From NCBI GenBank assembly GCA_043804035.1, contig JAZDJJ010000053.1:1-7344 (forward strand): DNA of 7,344 bases, written 5' to 3'. Position 1 is the first letter of the stretch, and each line of letters opens with the position of its first letter. Below, piece after piece: positions 1-5,593 of the stretch. The DNA comes from JAZDJJ01 sp043804035. Lineage in GTDB: Bacteria > Bacteroidota > Bacteroidia > Palsa-948. A model generated the notes under the pieces. That model ran no database searches. It was not told the origin of the DNA and was given only the letters and a program-made list of their open reading frames with translations. The translations under genes and the position numbers were made by a program.

Positions 1-1099
1 TTCAGGAACAATTTCTTATAATGTATCTCTGTATATTTCAAACCTGCCCGCAAATACAATGTCGCTTTCTACAAAAGTGATAGGTATAGAAATGGTGTAT
101 TGCCCGCAATACGACTTTTATCTTGGCGATGCAACTTGTGCTGATAGATTCAGAAATACTGCTACTGATAACAACCCAATGCTTATCACAAGTGCTTTTG
201 AAACAGCCGCAAGCACTTTTTATCTGACGAATCCGGGAATATCTATTACAGGCGTTCCTGCCGCTTGGCCTAAAGGACAGTATGGTTTTTATATTATGAA
301 ACACGAAATCACAGAAGGTCTTTATGTGGAATTTTTAAATACTCTTAATCAGACACAGCAACTTATTCGCTATCCTGGGAATGTAGGTACTTATAGAAAT
401 CAAACACAATTTGTAAGTGGCACTACATATCTTGCAGGGCGCCCCGACAGAGCACAAAATTATTTATCTTGGGCTGACTATTCTGCTTTGCTTGATTGGG
501 CTGCCCTGCGGCCACCCACAGAACTTGAATGGGAAAAAGCAGCAAGAGGAAACGCCGGCTGGGTTGCAGGTGAATATGCCTGGGGAAATACTACAATTAC
601 TAATGGAAATACTTTTACTGCTTCTCCGTCATTCACCGGTGAGAATGGTACAGAAGTATTGACAACAGGAAATTGTAATTATGGACCCATCGCTGGTTTT
701 GTCAATGGTGATTACGGACAAGGTCCTGTGAGAGCTGGTATCTATGCTACCTCAAGCAGCACACGAACAACAGCCGGAGCATCATACTACGGAGTGATGG
801 AAATGAGTGGAAATGTAAGAGAATATGTAGTTACTATGCATTCAACAGGGGCAAGTAATCTTTATACACGAACATGGGGTAATGGTACAATAGATGTTGG
901 TACAGCAAACCATGATGTTGCAACCTGGCCTGCGTGGAATATCACTGTCAGTGCTCCAAACGCTACAAATTTAGTTGGTTCAAAAAGTGGTGCATGGTGC
1001 GAAGCAGCGGAAAATGTCCGTGTTTCATCAAGATATATGATTTATGACTGGGCTTCTGTTGCTCGTGATGGTGCTATGGGCGGAAGAGGAGCGAGGTAG
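1..1099 (+). CDS. Secreted SUMF1/FGE-sulfatase-fold protein, copy 1 (5' end outside window)
   Basis: The frame is open from the window edge (first full codon at base 2). It matches the second copy from its residue ~132 on, so about 130 N-terminal residues, including the signal peptide, lie upstream. The ATG at 59 is internal, not the start. SUMF1/FGE-type signatures appear in order: FYIMKHEITEGLYVEFLN, RPPTELEWEKAARG, AWGNT, GPVRAG, GVMEMSGNVREYV, and a terminal GGRGAR in the place of the family's GFRG ending. True formylglycine-generating enzymes use a Cys pair near the C-terminus. Here that region has one Cys (GAWCEAAENVR) and no evident partner, so sulfatase-activating activity is doubtful. 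A structural, binding or surface role is more likely (inference). No T9SS sorting domain follows. The protein shares long identical DNA blocks with copy 2 but differs strongly in its last ~35 residues. The fold assignment is confident; the function is unknown. Confidence 0.85.
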   Translation, partial: SGTISYNVSLYISNLPANTMSLSTKVIGIEMVYCPQYDFYLGDATCADRFRNTATDNNPMLITSAFETAASTFYLTNPGISITGVPAAWPKGQYGFYIMKHEITEGLYVEFLNTLNQTQQLIRYPGNVGTYRNQTQFVSGTTYLAGRPDRAQNYLSWADYSALLDWAALRPPTELEWEKAARGNAGWVAGEYAWGNTTITNGNTFTASPSFTGENGTEVLTTGNCNYGPIAGFVNGDYGQGPVRAGIYATSSSTRTTAGASYYGVMEMSGNVREYVVTMHSTGASNLYTRTWGNGTIDVGTANHDVATWPAWNITVSAPNATNLVGSKSGAWCEAAENVRVSSRYMIYDWASVARDGAMGGRGAR

Positions 1100-1170
1100 G
1101 ATGTCTGAACTATGATTTATGTGATTAAATGATTAACTATGATAAAATTATAAATTGTAAATGATAATAG
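1100..1170 (+). repeat. 71-bp tail shared by both SUMF1 genes, copy A
   Basis: The 71 bases after the stop codon (start GATGTCTGAACTATGATTTA) are identical to 3025-3095 downstream of copy 2. The identity extends 12 bases into each gene, giving 83 identical bases (1088-1170 and 3013-3095). The tract is AT-rich and non-coding, with repeated GATTWA-like words and no clear terminator hairpin. It marks the duplication unit or a tract of recent gene conversion. Confidence 0.9.
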
Positions 1171-1223
1171 AAACAGGACTTACGCAAACATTCATTTATA
1201 AACTAAAATTTATGCCACTAAGA

Positions 1224-1506
1224 TTCTGTGAACCTCTGTGAACTCCGTGTCTCTGTGGTAAATAATTATAAAAAGATTGATAAATCAATGACATTTATCC
1301 ACATAAACTTATGAACCACAGAGACACAGAGAACATAAAGAAACACAGAGATGATGATTACTCAAAAAAATATAAATGAAATTTCGTACAAGATAATTAA
1401 AGAACAATTGGTATCGCTTGTTACAAAAGAATTTGCAAAGTTGCCTAAAGATGTTTTCTGTGAAACTCTGTGAACTCTGTGTCTCTGTGGTAAATAATTA
1501 TAAAAA
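1224..1506. repeat. Nested CACAGAG-type direct and inverted repeats
   Basis: This covers most of the 440-bp gap between the two SUMF1 genes. A ~51-bp repeat rich in CTCTGTG words and ending CTCTGTGGTAAATAATTATA lies at 1224-1274 and again, nearly identical, at 1456-1506. Between them, at 1315-1350, the core recurs in the opposite orientation (ACCACAGAGACACAGAG). Bases 1315-1492 therefore form a ~178-bp segment with inverted ends, and 1224-1350 form a second, convergent pair. A small 6+2+6 palindrome (ATTGATAAATCAAT, 1276-1289) lies near the centre of that second pair. Bases 1171-1223 show nothing clear. Repeats of this CACAGAGACACAGAG type are, to my knowledge, common beside GxxExxY genes in many environmental bacteria. 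No transposase is present. Confidence 0.8.
1351..1473 (+). pseudogene. Short ORF resembling a decayed GxxExxY gene start
   Basis: This is a 40-codon ORF (starts MMITQKNINEISYKII, ends FCETL). The first ~16 residues resemble the usual beginning of GxxExxY family proteins, which have INEISYKIIGAAIEVHK-like N-termini in a PDDEXK-like fold. The family's GxxExxY motif and the rest of the domain are absent. The ORF runs straight into the downstream CTCTGTG repeat, where it stops. It lies between inverted CACAGAG repeats, the setting in which intact members are often found. I read it as a deletion remnant of such a gene and element. It could also be a chance ORF, since the resemblance covers only a short stretch. 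Confidence 0.3.
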
Positions 1507-1539
1507 AAATAATAAATAATTAACCAAAAAAAAATCTCT

Positions 1540-3024
1540 ATGAAAAAACTAATTTGTTTATCCGTATCTGCGATATTATTCGCAAATGTTATGTTAGCAA
1601 ACAACCTGACAGTTTCTAATATTGTAGTAACCCAAAATGCCGGGGTTGGAGGCACCGTTGCTTTCACTCTCTCGTGGGATAACAGTTGGCGCGTTGCGCT
1701 GGCGCCTACTAACTGGGATGCTGTGTGGGTATTTGTAAAGTTCAAAGATTGTCTGGCGCTTTCAAATGTTGCTTTTACACACGGCACACTCAGCGCTACA
1801 ACATCCGCGCATTCCTTTGGTGCTAATTTAGAAGCAATGACAACAATCAATGCTGCCGCAGGAAGCACAGTGCAAGGAGCAACACTTGATGATGCCACAG
1901 GAGGAATTATGCTCAGAAGAAATACAGCGGGTTCTGGAACAATCTCTTCTAATGTATCTCTGTATATTTCAAACCTGCCCGCAAATACAATGTCGCTTTC
2001 TACAAAAGTGATAGGTATAGAAATGGTGTATTGCCCGCAATACGACTTTTATCTTGGCGATGCAACGTCTGATCACAGATTCAGAAACACTGCTGCCGAC
2101 AACAACCCAATGCTTATCACAAGTGCTTTTGAAATAGCAGCAAGTAATTTTTATTTAATTGACCCGGCAATACCCATTACCGGCGTTCCTGCTGCCTGGC
2201 CTAAAGGATATTATGGATTTTATATTATGAAATACGAAATCCCTGAAGAACTTTATGTCACATTTTTAAATACTCTTAATCAGACACAGCAACTTATCCG
2301 CTATCCCGGAAATCTGACTTTTAGAAATCAAACACAATTTGTAAGTGGTACCACATATTTAGCAGGGCGCCCCGACAGAGCACAAAATTGGTTATCCTGG
2401 TCTGACTTTTCTGCTTTGCTTGATTGGGCTGCCCTGCGGCCACCCACAGAACTTGAATGGGAAAAAGCAGCAAGAGGAAGCGCCGGCTGGGTTGCAGGTG
2501 AATATGCCTGGGGAAATACTACTATCAGTAATGGAAATACTTTTACCGGCTCCCCCATATTTTCCGGTGAGAATGGCACAGAAGTATTAACAACAGGAAA
2601 TAGCAACTGTGTGAGTGTAATTTTTGTCAATGGTGATGGCGGACAAGGTCCTGTGAGGGCAGGTATTTTTTCTACTTCAAGTAGCACACGAACAACAGCA
2701 GGCGCTTCTTACTACGGAGCAATGGAGATGTCGGGAAATATTATTGAGTTCACAGTTGCTATGCACTCAACTCCCGCAAGCAATGTCTATACACGAACCT
2801 GGGGTGATGGCTCAATAGATGTTCTTACAGCAAACCATAATATTGGCGTCTGGCCAGCAGCAGGCACCACTACTACTAATTTTTCAACTGCTAATCTGAT
2901 AGGAATGAGAGGTGGTTTTTGGGGAAATGCTGTAGCAGAATTGCGTATTTCAACAAGACATCACGTTTATGAAGATACAAGATGGAATCGTGATTCTTGG
3001 ACAGGAGGGCGGGGAGCGAGGTAG
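1540..3024 (+). CDS. Secreted SUMF1/FGE-sulfatase-fold protein, copy 2
   Basis: This is a complete 494-residue protein. The start is set by a typical signal peptide (MKKLICLSVSAILFANVMLA, likely cleaved before NN). No Cys follows the cleavage site, so it is not a lipoprotein. Residues ~21-150 form a beta-rich N-terminal region with SWDNSWRVALAP and NWDAVWVFVKF, seen ahead of SUMF1 domains in Bacteroidota (from memory). The SUMF1/FGE-fold domain spans ~195-494: FYIMKYEIPEELYVTFLN, RPPTELEWEKAARG, AWGNT, GPVRAG, GAMEMSGNIIEF and GGRGAR at the end. The C-terminal active-site Cys residues of genuine FGE are missing (GGFWGNAVAELR), so catalysis is unlikely. The FGE fold is related to C-type lectin folds used for binding, so a ligand-binding surface protein is plausible (inference). 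An AT-rich leader with A-tracts precedes the start, without a clear Shine-Dalgarno. No sorting domain for T9SS is seen. Confidence 0.9.
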   Translation: MKKLICLSVSAILFANVMLANNLTVSNIVVTQNAGVGGTVAFTLSWDNSWRVALAPTNWDAVWVFVKFKDCLALSNVAFTHGTLSATTSAHSFGANLEAMTTINAAAGSTVQGATLDDATGGIMLRRNTAGSGTISSNVSLYISNLPANTMSLSTKVIGIEMVYCPQYDFYLGDATSDHRFRNTAADNNPMLITSAFEIAASNFYLIDPAIPITGVPAAWPKGYYGFYIMKYEIPEELYVTFLNTLNQTQQLIRYPGNLTFRNQTQFVSGTTYLAGRPDRAQNWLSWSDFSALLDWAALRPPTELEWEKAARGSAGWVAGEYAWGNTTISNGNTFTGSPIFSGENGTEVLTTGNSNCVSVIFVNGDGGQGPVRAGIFSTSSSTRTTAGASYYGAMEMSGNIIEFTVAMHSTPASNVYTRTWGDGSIDVLTANHNIGVWPAAGTTTTNFSTANLIGMRGGFWGNAVAELRISTRHHVYEDTRWNRDSWTGGRGAR

Positions 3025-3095
3025 GATGTCTGAACTATGATTTATGTGATTAAATGATTAACTATGATAAAATTATAAATTGTAAATGATAATAG
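3025..3095 (+). repeat. 71-bp tail shared by both SUMF1 genes, copy B
   Basis: Identical to 1100-1170. Identity stops at base 3095, where the left terminal repeat of the IVP-type element begins (AATAG followed by CAAATAGAAAATA). In copy A the same AATAG is followed by unrelated sequence (AAACAGGACTTACGC). Confidence 0.9.
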
Positions 3096-3540
3096 CAAAT
3101 AGAAAATATGATGATGGAAAATAGTAAAATTGATTTTAGAGAGCAGTTGTCTGAACGTTTGTTGGAGTTTGCTGTAAGAATTATGAAATTAGAAAGCAAA
3201 CTTTGCAAAACATATGCAGGGAAACATATTTATGGACAATTGTTTCGTGCAGGTTATTCCGTAGGCGCAAACTACGAAGAATCAATTGGTGCAGAATCAA
3301 GAGCGGATTTTATTCACAAAACACAAGTGGGTTTGAAAGAAGTGAGAGAATCAAACTATTGGTTTAGATTAATAAAAAAAGCAAATTTGGTTGATAACGA
3401 TGACGTTGATTTGAAATTTCTTTTGCCAGAAAGTTTTGAGTTCATTAAAATATTTAGCAAGTCGCTTGTAACAGCAAAACAAAATAAAAAATGAAACAAA
3501 TATTTTCTATCTTCTATTTGCTATTTGCTATTTGCTATCA
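3091..3540 (+). mobile_element. IVP-type element with imperfect inverted terminal repeats
   Basis: The four-helix-bundle gene is framed by inverted AT-rich repeats. The left end (3091-3107) reads AATAGCAAATAGAAAAT. The right end (~3502-3540) is the inverted version in expanded form, ATTTTCTATCTTCTATTTGC followed by further CTATTTG copies. The 7-bp word ATAGCAA/TTGCTAT occurs three times on the right and once on the left. IVP-family proteins are known from intervening sequences inside 23S rRNA genes and also occur alone in Bacteroidota chromosomes. The mobility mechanism is not established. The left end sits exactly where homology between the two SUMF1 tails stops. The right end lies inside the first codons of the next gene. 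Confidence 0.6.
3108..3494 (+). CDS. Four-helix-bundle protein, 23S rRNA IVP family
   Basis: This 128-residue protein is of normal family length. Family hallmarks are clear: an N-terminal helix (LLEFAVRIMKLESKL), then GQLFRAGYSVGANYEESIGA, SRADFIHKTQVGLKEVRE, and NYWFRLIKKANL. These correspond to the conserved S-x-GAN-x-E-x-x-GA, DFIHK and KE-x-RE-x-x-YW positions. The family folds as a small helical bundle and is encoded in 23S rRNA intervening sequences in some bacteria. Its biochemical role is not settled; nucleic-acid association is a guess. Three consecutive ATG codons (3108, 3111, 3114) make the exact start ambiguous, and no convincing Shine-Dalgarno is present. The stop codon overlaps the ATG of the downstream gene in an ATGA arrangement, so the two may be translationally coupled. 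Inverted repeats flank the gene. Confidence 0.9.
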   Translation: MMMENSKIDFREQLSERLLEFAVRIMKLESKLCKTYAGKHIYGQLFRAGYSVGANYEESIGAESRADFIHKTQVGLKEVRESNYWFRLIKKANLVDNDDVDLKFLLPESFEFIKIFSKSLVTAKQNKK

Positions 3541-5161
3541 ATTTCGTAGTTGGTCAGTATTGCTTTGTCTTTTGCTTTTGTCTTCACTTTCTTTTTCTCA
3601 ATATAAAGGTGGAAGTTATGATGGTTTTGATAACAAAGAAGTGTCTTGTGCTGTGCTTACGACAAATATTTTTTTAGGTGGCTCGTATGATGGTTTTGCC
3701 ACGATAAACGTTTCTTGTGCTGTTCTTACGGCAAATATTTTTTTGGGTGGCTCGTATGATGGCTTTTCAGCGGATAGTGTCAGATGTGTGACGCCACCGC
3801 CACCTTCGGGAACTGTTCCTTTTATAGGCGGTAAGTATAATGGAATTGCTTTGCAGGAAATATCTTGCCCTGCGCTTACAACAAATATTTTTTTGGGTGG
3901 CTCGTATAACGGAATTGCTTTACAGGAAGCAACTTGTCCTGTACTTACAACAAATATTTTTACCGGTGGTTCATATAATGGAGTGGCTTTGCAGGAAACA
4001 TCTTGTCCTGTACTTACAGCAAATGTTTTTGTTGGCGGTTCATATAATGGAATTGCTTTGCAGGAAACATCTTGTCCTGTGCTTACAGCAAATATTTTTA
4101 TTGGTGGCTCGTATAATGGAATTGCTTTGCAGGAAACATCTTGTCCTGTACTTACAGCAAATATTTTTATTGGTGGTTCGTATAATGGAGTTGCTTTGCA
4201 GGAAGCATCTTGTCCTGTTCTTACAGCAAATATTTTTATCGGTGGCTCGTATAATGGAATTTCAACAGACAGCACCAGATGTGTAACACCTCCGCCACCT
4301 TCAGGAACAGTTCCTTTTATTGGCGGAGCGTATGACGGAATTGCTATGATAAGTATTTCTTGCCCTGTGCTTACAACAAATATTTTCGTTGGTGGTTCGT
4401 ATGATGGATTTGATACAAGTTATACTTCTTGCTCTACTTTACCGCAGCAGGTTTTTTCTTTCGGTGGTTCGTATGATGGATTTGATACAACAATCTCTGT
4501 TCCTTGTCCTTCTTTATCACAACCTGTTTTTTCTTATGGTGGCTCGTATGATGGCTTTGGTTTTAGTGGAATAGCATGTTGGGACGAACCACCATTGCCG
4601 ATAGAGTTGCTTTCATTTTATGGAAAAAGAAAAGATAATACAATCATTCTTGAATGGATAACGGCATCCGAGAGCAATACTTCGCACTTTGTAGTAGAAC
4701 GATTGAATACAAATAAAGCATTTGAATTTATTGCAACAATATCAGCAGCAGGCAATTCCTCACAACTGCTCAGTTACAACTCTATTGATAAAAATCCTTA
4801 TATAGGATTCAATTATTATCGCTTATCAACTGTTGATATAGATGGCACATTGTCGTATTCAAATATAATTGCTATTTTCTTTGATCCTTACACGGAAGAT
4901 AAAAATTACAGCATTACATTTTATCCAAATCCCACAAACGATTTTTTAAACTTGCATTTTAGCGGATTACCAAAAGAAACGACATTAGTAGAAATATATG
5001 ATTTGATTGGCAGACGATTTTTCTCAAAAAATTTCTTCATCACAGCATCAGAAGAAGAAGTAAAAATAGAAGTAACATTCTTGCCTGTGGGTATTTATTT
5101 GATTGTCGTACAAGGAAAAAATCAACGGTACAATTTAAAAAATAAAATGGTGAAAATGTAA
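3491..5161 (+). CDS. Secreted GGSY(D/N)G-repeat protein with T9SS type A sorting domain
   Basis: A 556-residue secreted protein. Residues 1-36 form a long, two-part hydrophobic signal region; likely cleavage is after SLSFS, before QYKGG. Residues 40-366 contain 14 units starting GG(S/K/A)Y(D/N)G at 40, 63, 86, 113, 136, 159, 182, 205, 228, 251, 278, 301, 325 and 350. Most are 23 residues, each with a single Cys; units 3 and 10 are 27 residues and carry a TPPPPSGTVPF insert. Residues ~369-465 (LPIELLSF, ILEWITASESN, FVVERL, NYYRLSTVDIDGTLSYSNI) match the beta-domain that commonly precedes sorting signals. Residues ~475-556 (FYPNPTNDFLNL, VEIYDLIGRR, LPVGIYLIVVQG) form a type A T9SS C-terminal sorting domain. 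The protein is therefore expected to cross the inner membrane by Sec and be exported to the surface or medium by T9SS. The repeat function is unknown. The first ~17 residues derive from the neighbouring element's terminal repeat; the start overlaps the upstream stop. Confidence 0.88.
   Translation: MKQIFSIFYLLFAICYQFRSWSVLLCLLLLSSLSFSQYKGGSYDGFDNKEVSCAVLTTNIFLGGSYDGFATINVSCAVLTANIFLGGSYDGFSADSVRCVTPPPPSGTVPFIGGKYNGIALQEISCPALTTNIFLGGSYNGIALQEATCPVLTTNIFTGGSYNGVALQETSCPVLTANVFVGGSYNGIALQETSCPVLTANIFIGGSYNGIALQETSCPVLTANIFIGGSYNGVALQEASCPVLTANIFIGGSYNGISTDSTRCVTPPPPSGTVPFIGGAYDGIAMISISCPVLTTNIFVGGSYDGFDTSYTSCSTLPQQVFSFGGSYDGFDTTISVPCPSLSQPVFSYGGSYDGFGFSGIACWDEPPLPIELLSFYGKRKDNTIILEWITASESNTSHFVVERLNTNKAFEFIATISAAGNSSQLLSYNSIDKNPYIGFNYYRLSTVDIDGTLSYSNIIAIFFDPYTEDKNYSITFYPNPTNDFLNLHFSGLPKETTLVEIYDLIGRRFFSKNFFITASEEEVKIEVTFLPVGIYLIVVQGKNQRYNLKNKMVKM
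3608..4589 (+). repeat. In-frame 69-bp tandem repeat region
   Basis: These are the DNA repeats behind the GGSY(D/N)G units of the secreted protein. Units starting at 3827, 3896, 3965, 4034, 4103, 4172 and 4241 are nearly identical in DNA. The outer units (3608-3746 and 4322-4538) have diverged more. Two 81-bp units (3746 and 4241) carry the same Pro-rich extension, so a larger block has probably also been duplicated. Because 69 is a multiple of three, the region stays open in other frames and on the other strand; those ORFs are shadows. Confidence 0.92.
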
Positions 5162-5213
5162 TAAACAATCGCTATAGAAATCGTCCATTTTTATTACTGT
5201 TCAGGCACACATC

Positions 5214-5268
5214 ATGGCGGACTTGCTCCGCCATCATTAGTTCGTCATGGCGGGCTTTGACCCGCCAT
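5214..5268 (-). repeat. Two hairpin units, inverted relative to the array after folC
   Basis: Two perfect 8-bp stems follow the secreted-protein gene: ATGGCGGA/TCCGCCAT (5214-5221 with 5227-5234, loop CTTGC) and ATGGCGGG/CCCGCCAT (5247-5254 with 5261-5268, loop CTTTGA). The linker CATTAGTTCGTC is the reverse complement of GACGAACTAATG in the downstream array, so these are the same family in opposite orientation. They could slow transcription after the upstream gene, but no U-run follows directly, so they are not called terminators. Confidence 0.88.
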
Positions 5269-5370
5269 CAATAAAGAACAACAATTTTTTTCTATAAATC
5301 CTTTTTGATTTTTATTCCGTTGGGGTATAATTATCAATTTTGTTTAGCATTGGTGATTTTAATATTTGTA

Positions 5371-5494
5371 TTTGTTATTTGTTTCGCCTGCCTGCCGCAG
5401 GCAGGGATTTGGTTCTTTGGATTTCGTATTTCGTATTTAGTTTGTTATTTGTTTCGGATTTGGTTCTTTGGATTTCGTATTTCGTATTTAGTTT
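5371..5494 (+). repeat. 51-bp tandem repeat, two copies, one interrupted
   Basis: The unit is TTTGTTATTTGTTTCG followed by 38 bases beginning GATTTGGTTCTTTGGATTTC. Copy 1 occupies 5371-5386 plus 5406-5443; copy 2 occupies 5441-5456 plus 5457-5494. All shared positions match. Copy 1 differs only by a 19-bp palindrome at 5387-5405. The text is low-complexity, rich in TTTCGTATTTCG words. Confidence 0.85.
5387..5405. repeat. 19-bp palindrome inserted in one tandem copy
   Basis: CCTGCCTGCCGCAGGCAGG is a perfect 9-bp inverted repeat around one central C. It is GC-rich in an AT-rich setting. It is absent from the second tandem copy, where the flanks TTTCG and GATTTGG are joined directly. CCTGCC/GGCAGG palindromes are, from memory, a recurring dispersed intergenic repeat in Bacteroidota. 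Confidence 0.8.
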
Positions 5495-5525
5495 CTTTTA
5501 TAAATCCTTTTTGATTTTTATTCCG

Positions 5526-5557
5526 TTTATGTGTAATTAAAATTTTATGTACGTTTG
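5526..5557 (+). promoter_or_regulatory. folC: Possible Bacteroidota-type promoter for folC
   Basis: TACGTTTG at 5550-5557 fits the Bacteroidota -7 consensus TAnnTTTG exactly. Twenty bases upstream, TTTA at 5526-5529 matches the -33 TTTG with one mismatch. Transcription would begin near 5564, about 30 bases before the folC ATG. The -7 box overlaps the inner end of the left 27-bp inverted repeat. The final G of the box lies just outside the repeat and is not present in the right arm. Confidence 0.4.
5530..5556 (+). repeat. 27-bp inverted repeat flanking folC, left arm
   Basis: Starts TGTGTAATTAAAATTTTATG and ends TACGTTT. It is the perfect reverse complement of 6934-6960. It contains an internal AAAATTTT palindrome. 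It lies 37 bases upstream of the folC start. Confidence 0.95.
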
Positions 5558-5593
5558 ATTTAAAAACTTTAAGAAAAGCAGAAGAGAATTTTT

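Larger units (their letters stand above)
5293..5527 (+). repeat. 29-bp direct repeats bracketing a low-complexity insert
   Basis: A 29-bp sequence (starts TATAAATCCTTTTTGATT, ends ATTCCGTT) occurs identically at 5293-5321 and 5499-5527. The sequences after each copy remain loosely alike (GTATAATTATCAATTTT and GTGTAATTAAAATTTT). This suggests one duplicated segment with a later insertion between. The stretch between holds the tandem repeat and palindrome listed separately, and no believable gene; the two short overlapping ORFs there come from the repeats. Confidence 0.85.

Noticed and set aside
960..1099. Adenine-specific diversity-generating retroelement variable region
   Set aside because: Differences between the two C-termini include many C/T, G/T and C/G pairs and synonymous changes, divergence is not confined to one short block, and no reverse transcriptase or template repeat lies in the window. 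It stays possible only if a template is found outside.
59..1099. ATG at 59 as the true start of SUMF1 copy 1
   Set aside because: The frame is open upstream to the window edge and matches internal residues of copy 2, where the same Met is residue 151.
1168..1185. ACAGGACTTACGCA as the end of an insertion sequence
   Set aside because: The word resembles ends of some small elements, but no matching inverted copy or transposase is present in the window.
1362..1898. 178-residue minus-strand ORF across the repeat gap and the start of SUMF1 copy 2
   Set aside because: It runs antisense to a well-supported gene, includes translated CACAGAG repeats, and shows no domain.
3616..4275. 219-residue antisense ORF and 148-residue +1-frame ORF (3840-4286) in the repeat region
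   Set aside because: Both are by-products of a 69-bp repeat, which keeps any open frame open. The sense frame has a signal peptide and sorting domain.
5214..5268. Intrinsic terminator of the secreted-protein gene
   Set aside because: The stems are good but no U-run follows closely; the nearest T-run is about 16 bases beyond the second stem, and the hairpins belong to a repeat family.
5305..5540. Two short overlapping ORFs rich in Phe, Trp and Tyr
   Set aside because: They are translations of the low-complexity direct and tandem repeats, with no start context or domain.
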